From Flavobacterium piscisymbiosum (GTDB taxonomy: Bacteria > Bacteroidota > Bacteroidia > Flavobacteriales > Flavobacteriaceae), in NCBI RefSeq assembly GCF_020905295.1, contig NZ_JAJJMM010000001.1:3534001-3598000 (forward strand): a stretch of DNA of 64,000 bases. Reading direction: 5' to 3'. Made by a program: the position numbers and the translations under genes. Under the pieces are notes generated by a model. That model did no database searches. It was not told where the DNA came from and saw only the letters and a program-made list of their open reading frames with translations. Of the stretch, positions 62,054 to 64,000 are shown piece by piece; within the stretch, counting starts at the first letter, position 1, and every line of letters begins with the position of its first letter.

Positions 62054-63193
62054 ATGAATTTATTCAACGTATACCCACTTTATGATATCACTCCTGTAAA
62101 AGCAGTAGATTGCACAATTACAGACAATAACGGAGTAGAATATTTAGACTTATATAGCGGACATGGTGTGATTTCAATTGGCCATACGCAACCTGATTAT
62201 GTAGCCAAATTAAAAAATCAATTAGATCATTTAGGATTTTATTCGAATGCTATTCAGAATCCTTTGCAGGTAGAATTAGCTCAGAAATTAGGAAAGCTTT
62301 CAGGATTAGAAGATTACGAATTGTTTTTATGCAGTTCTGGTGCTGAAGCAAACGAAAATGCGTTAAAATTAGCTTCTTTCCATAATGGAAAATCAAGAGT
62401 TGTCGCTTTTGATAATTCTTTCCATGGAAGAACTTCTGCAGCCGTTGCGGTTACAGATAACAAGAAAATCGTAGCGCCAATAAATGCACAGCAAGTAGTT
62501 ACTTTTTTACCTTTAAACCAAATCGAACTAGTTGAAGCTGAATTGGCTAAAGGAGATGTTACAGCAGTAATTATCGAAGGAATTCAGGGAGTTGGAGGTT
62601 TAGATCAGGGAACGACAGAATTTTTTCAAGCTTTAGAAAAAGCATGTAAAAAACACGATGTAGTTTTGATTTTAGACGAAGTACAATCAGGATACGGAAG
62701 AAGCGGAAAATTCTTCGCTTTCCAACATCACGGAATCAACGCTGATATTATTTCAGTTGCAAAAGGAATGGGGAATGGATTTCCGGTTGGAGCCATTTTA
62801 ATCTCTCCAAAATTTGAAGCAAGTTTCGGATTATTAGGAACTACTTTCGGCGGAAGCCATTTATCTTGTGCTGCAGGAATTGCAGTTCTTGACGTAATTG
62901 AAAAACTAGATTTACAGAAAAACGTAAACGAAGTTTATGAATATTTCTTAGAACAAATCAAACAAGTTCCCGGAATTAAGCAAGTAAAAGGAAAAGGTTT
63001 AATGCTTGGCGTTGAATTTGATTTTGATGTAGCAGCTTTAAGAAAAAAACTAATTATTGAAAAACACATTTTTACAGGAAGTGCCAACAATAAAAATCTG
63101 TTAAGAATTTTGCCGCCTTTGACAGTAAAAAAATCAGATATTGATACCTTTATTGTAGCTTTAAAAGAAAGTTTAGAAGAGCTTCAAAATTAA
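62054..63193 (+). CDS. argD: Acylornithine aminotransferase
   Basis: This class III PLP aminotransferase converts the acyl-glutamate semialdehyde to acyl-ornithine. It is 379 residues. The PLP lysine lies in SVAKGMGNGFPVGA; LCSSGAEANENALKLA and DEVQSGYGRSGKF are the phosphate- and cofactor-binding segments. Normal length. Its TAA overlaps the next ATG by one base, indicating translational coupling to two unknown genes rather than to another arginine gene. Confidence 0.96.
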   Translation: MNLFNVYPLYDITPVKAVDCTITDNNGVEYLDLYSGHGVISIGHTQPDYVAKLKNQLDHLGFYSNAIQNPLQVELAQKLGKLSGLEDYELFLCSSGAEANENALKLASFHNGKSRVVAFDNSFHGRTSAAVAVTDNKKIVAPINAQQVVTFLPLNQIELVEAELAKGDVTAVIIEGIQGVGGLDQGTTEFFQALEKACKKHDVVLILDEVQSGYGRSGKFFAFQHHGINADIISVAKGMGNGFPVGAILISPKFEASFGLLGTTFGGSHLSCAAGIAVLDVIEKLDLQKNVNEVYEYFLEQIKQVPGIKQVKGKGLMLGVEFDFDVAALRKKLIIEKHIFTGSANNKNLLRILPPLTVKKSDIDTFIVALKESLEELQN

Positions 63194-63630
63194 TGAAGCC
63201 ATTAAAAAATATTTTAGGTGCTCTTTTGATCATTGGTGTTTTATTTCCAATGTTACTTTTTCTGAATCCATTTGCATGGGGAATGAGAAGAGCACCTGAA
63301 TATGTTCCTTCAAAAGAACTTGAAAAAGTTTTGGAAGCAATGAAAAAAGAGATCAATACATACGAACAAGTAGATGTTGATACTTATAATAATACGGCTA
63401 ATTTATGGTATTTAAGAGATTGCCAAAATAAAAGACTGGACTCTTTAGAAAATTTTGAAATTCAATTTTCTGAAGTCAAAAATGATGCTTTTGTTAAAGA
63501 AAAAATTAAGAAGTATGCCCCATTAATTGAGAAACAATTAGAATGCAACTGTTATGATTCTTTGATATTTAAATATGAGTTGAAGGAAAATGAAATGCAA
63601 AAAGTAGTTTTAGGATTTAAAATTAAATAA
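63193..63630 (+). CDS. Hypothetical single-helix membrane protein
   Basis: This is a 145-residue protein. The N-terminal hydrophobic segment ILGALLIIGVLFPMLLFLNP is one membrane anchor or uncleaved signal, followed by a Lys/Glu-rich mature part that includes ECNCYDS (a CxC motif). I do not recognise the family. It starts at the last base of the argD stop (TAATG) and ends in the same way on the next gene, so three genes are translationally coupled. Position within the arginine cluster may be chance. Confidence 0.72.
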   Translation: MKPLKNILGALLIIGVLFPMLLFLNPFAWGMRRAPEYVPSKELEKVLEAMKKEINTYEQVDVDTYNNTANLWYLRDCQNKRLDSLENFEIQFSEVKNDAFVKEKIKKYAPLIEKQLECNCYDSLIFKYELKENEMQKVVLGFKIK

Positions 63631-63959
63631 TGATGAATAAAAGCTTTTTAATTTCAGATTCATTTCTCAAATACCAGTCTATAGCTTATTTGTTTATTAT
63701 TTTTTGGGCTATTTTAATTAGAAATGTACAAAGTATGTTTGTTATATTCAAATATACAGAACTGATAAATCAAGTTCTTTTTTTTATATATTTTGCTGTT
63801 GTATTATCTTCTGTTGTAGTATTAATAAAACAAATTTTAAGAGTTTATTTTTCGTTAGATAATAATATAAAAAGAAGTATATGGTTAGTAGTCAATATTT
63901 TTCTGTATTACGGAGTCTTACTTGCCGACCTATATATTTCATCGCAATTTAGATTTTAG
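63630..63959 (+). CDS. Hypothetical small integral membrane protein
   Basis: This is a 109-residue protein with three predicted membrane helices (IAYLFIIFWAILI, VLFFIYFAVVLSSVVVLI, IWLVVNIFLYYGVLL). There are two possible starts, ATG at 63630 and 63633. The first overlaps the preceding stop. No motif is recognised. Ends about 40 bp before the window edge, where another gene starts near 63995. Confidence 0.68.
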   Translation: MMNKSFLISDSFLKYQSIAYLFIIFWAILIRNVQSMFVIFKYTELINQVLFFIYFAVVLSSVVVLIKQILRVYFSLDNNIKRSIWLVVNIFLYYGVLLADLYISSQFRF

Positions 63960-64000
63960 AAACAACCAAAAAACAACCAACCAACTAGAAATTATGAATC

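Overview
The window looks like chromosomal DNA of a Flavobacterium or a close relative (Bacteroidota, Flavobacteriia). It is AT-rich. Many intergenic regions carry the Bacteroidota promoter pattern TTG/TTTG, 17-23 bp, TAnnTTTG. Most starts have no Shine-Dalgarno sequence. The gene content is also typical: type IX secretion parts (PorD-like, SprF-like), a giant surface protein with a type B sorting tail, BamD and a Bacteroidota-type omega subunit. No rRNA, tRNA, transposase, prophage or CRISPR array was seen.

Layout. 1-4.6 kb: the end of priA (cut by the window edge), a convergent LytTR response regulator, and the rpsF-rpsR-rplI ribosomal operon with an unusual structured rpsR-rplI spacer. 4.7-5.8 kb: a long AT-rich stretch without a convincing gene. 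5.8-19.3 kb: a surface system made of a 3489-residue secreted repeat protein, a PorP/SprF-like outer-membrane partner and a PorE-like OmpA protein. 19.4-33.7 kb: housekeeping genes (ligA, a two-gene split 5'-nucleotidase, dapA, bamD, omega, coaBC, porD, recN, fabV, a glycosyltransferase, coaE). 33.7-36.1 kb: a two-component system. 36.1-40.7 kb: a dispersed repeat element, a tiny self-contained 27-codon unit, and a five-gene operon built around RNA ligase RtcB and release factor homologue PrfH. 40.7-49.9 kb: a mostly minus-strand block (acyl-ACP thioesterase, Cys/Gly-rich membrane protein, miaA, potassium channel, DnaQ/GIY-YIG nuclease, four-helix-bundle protein, YggS, 3-hydroxyacyl-CoA dehydrogenase, Gfo/Idh/MocA oxidoreductase). 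50-58 kb: pcm, HTH-Fic protein, lipoprotein, smpB, VF530-type protein, DUF3575-like protein, GNAT, aldose epimerase-like protein and M1 peptidase. 58.1-64 kb: an arginine biosynthesis cluster (GNAT acyltransferase, argG, argC, argD) with a structured leader and three interspersed genes of unknown function.

The most interesting region is 36.3-40.7 kb. RtcB-PrfH pairs are known to act in repair and rescue of ribosomes whose 16S decoding centre has been cut. Here the pair is tightly coupled to three uncharacterised genes (a basic CxxC protein, a double zinc-ribbon protein and a TPR protein with a Lys-rich tail). It is preceded by a 27-codon ORF with its own promoter-like and terminator sequences. 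Second is the arginine leader at 58.17-58.37 kb: a near-leaderless 28-codon ORF with two CGG arginine codons embedded in three perfect hairpins. Third is a family of dispersed palindromic intergenic elements, with two copies here that share termini but have different cores. The giant adhesin contains recently amplified 246-bp repeats and five copies of a large module not recognised here.
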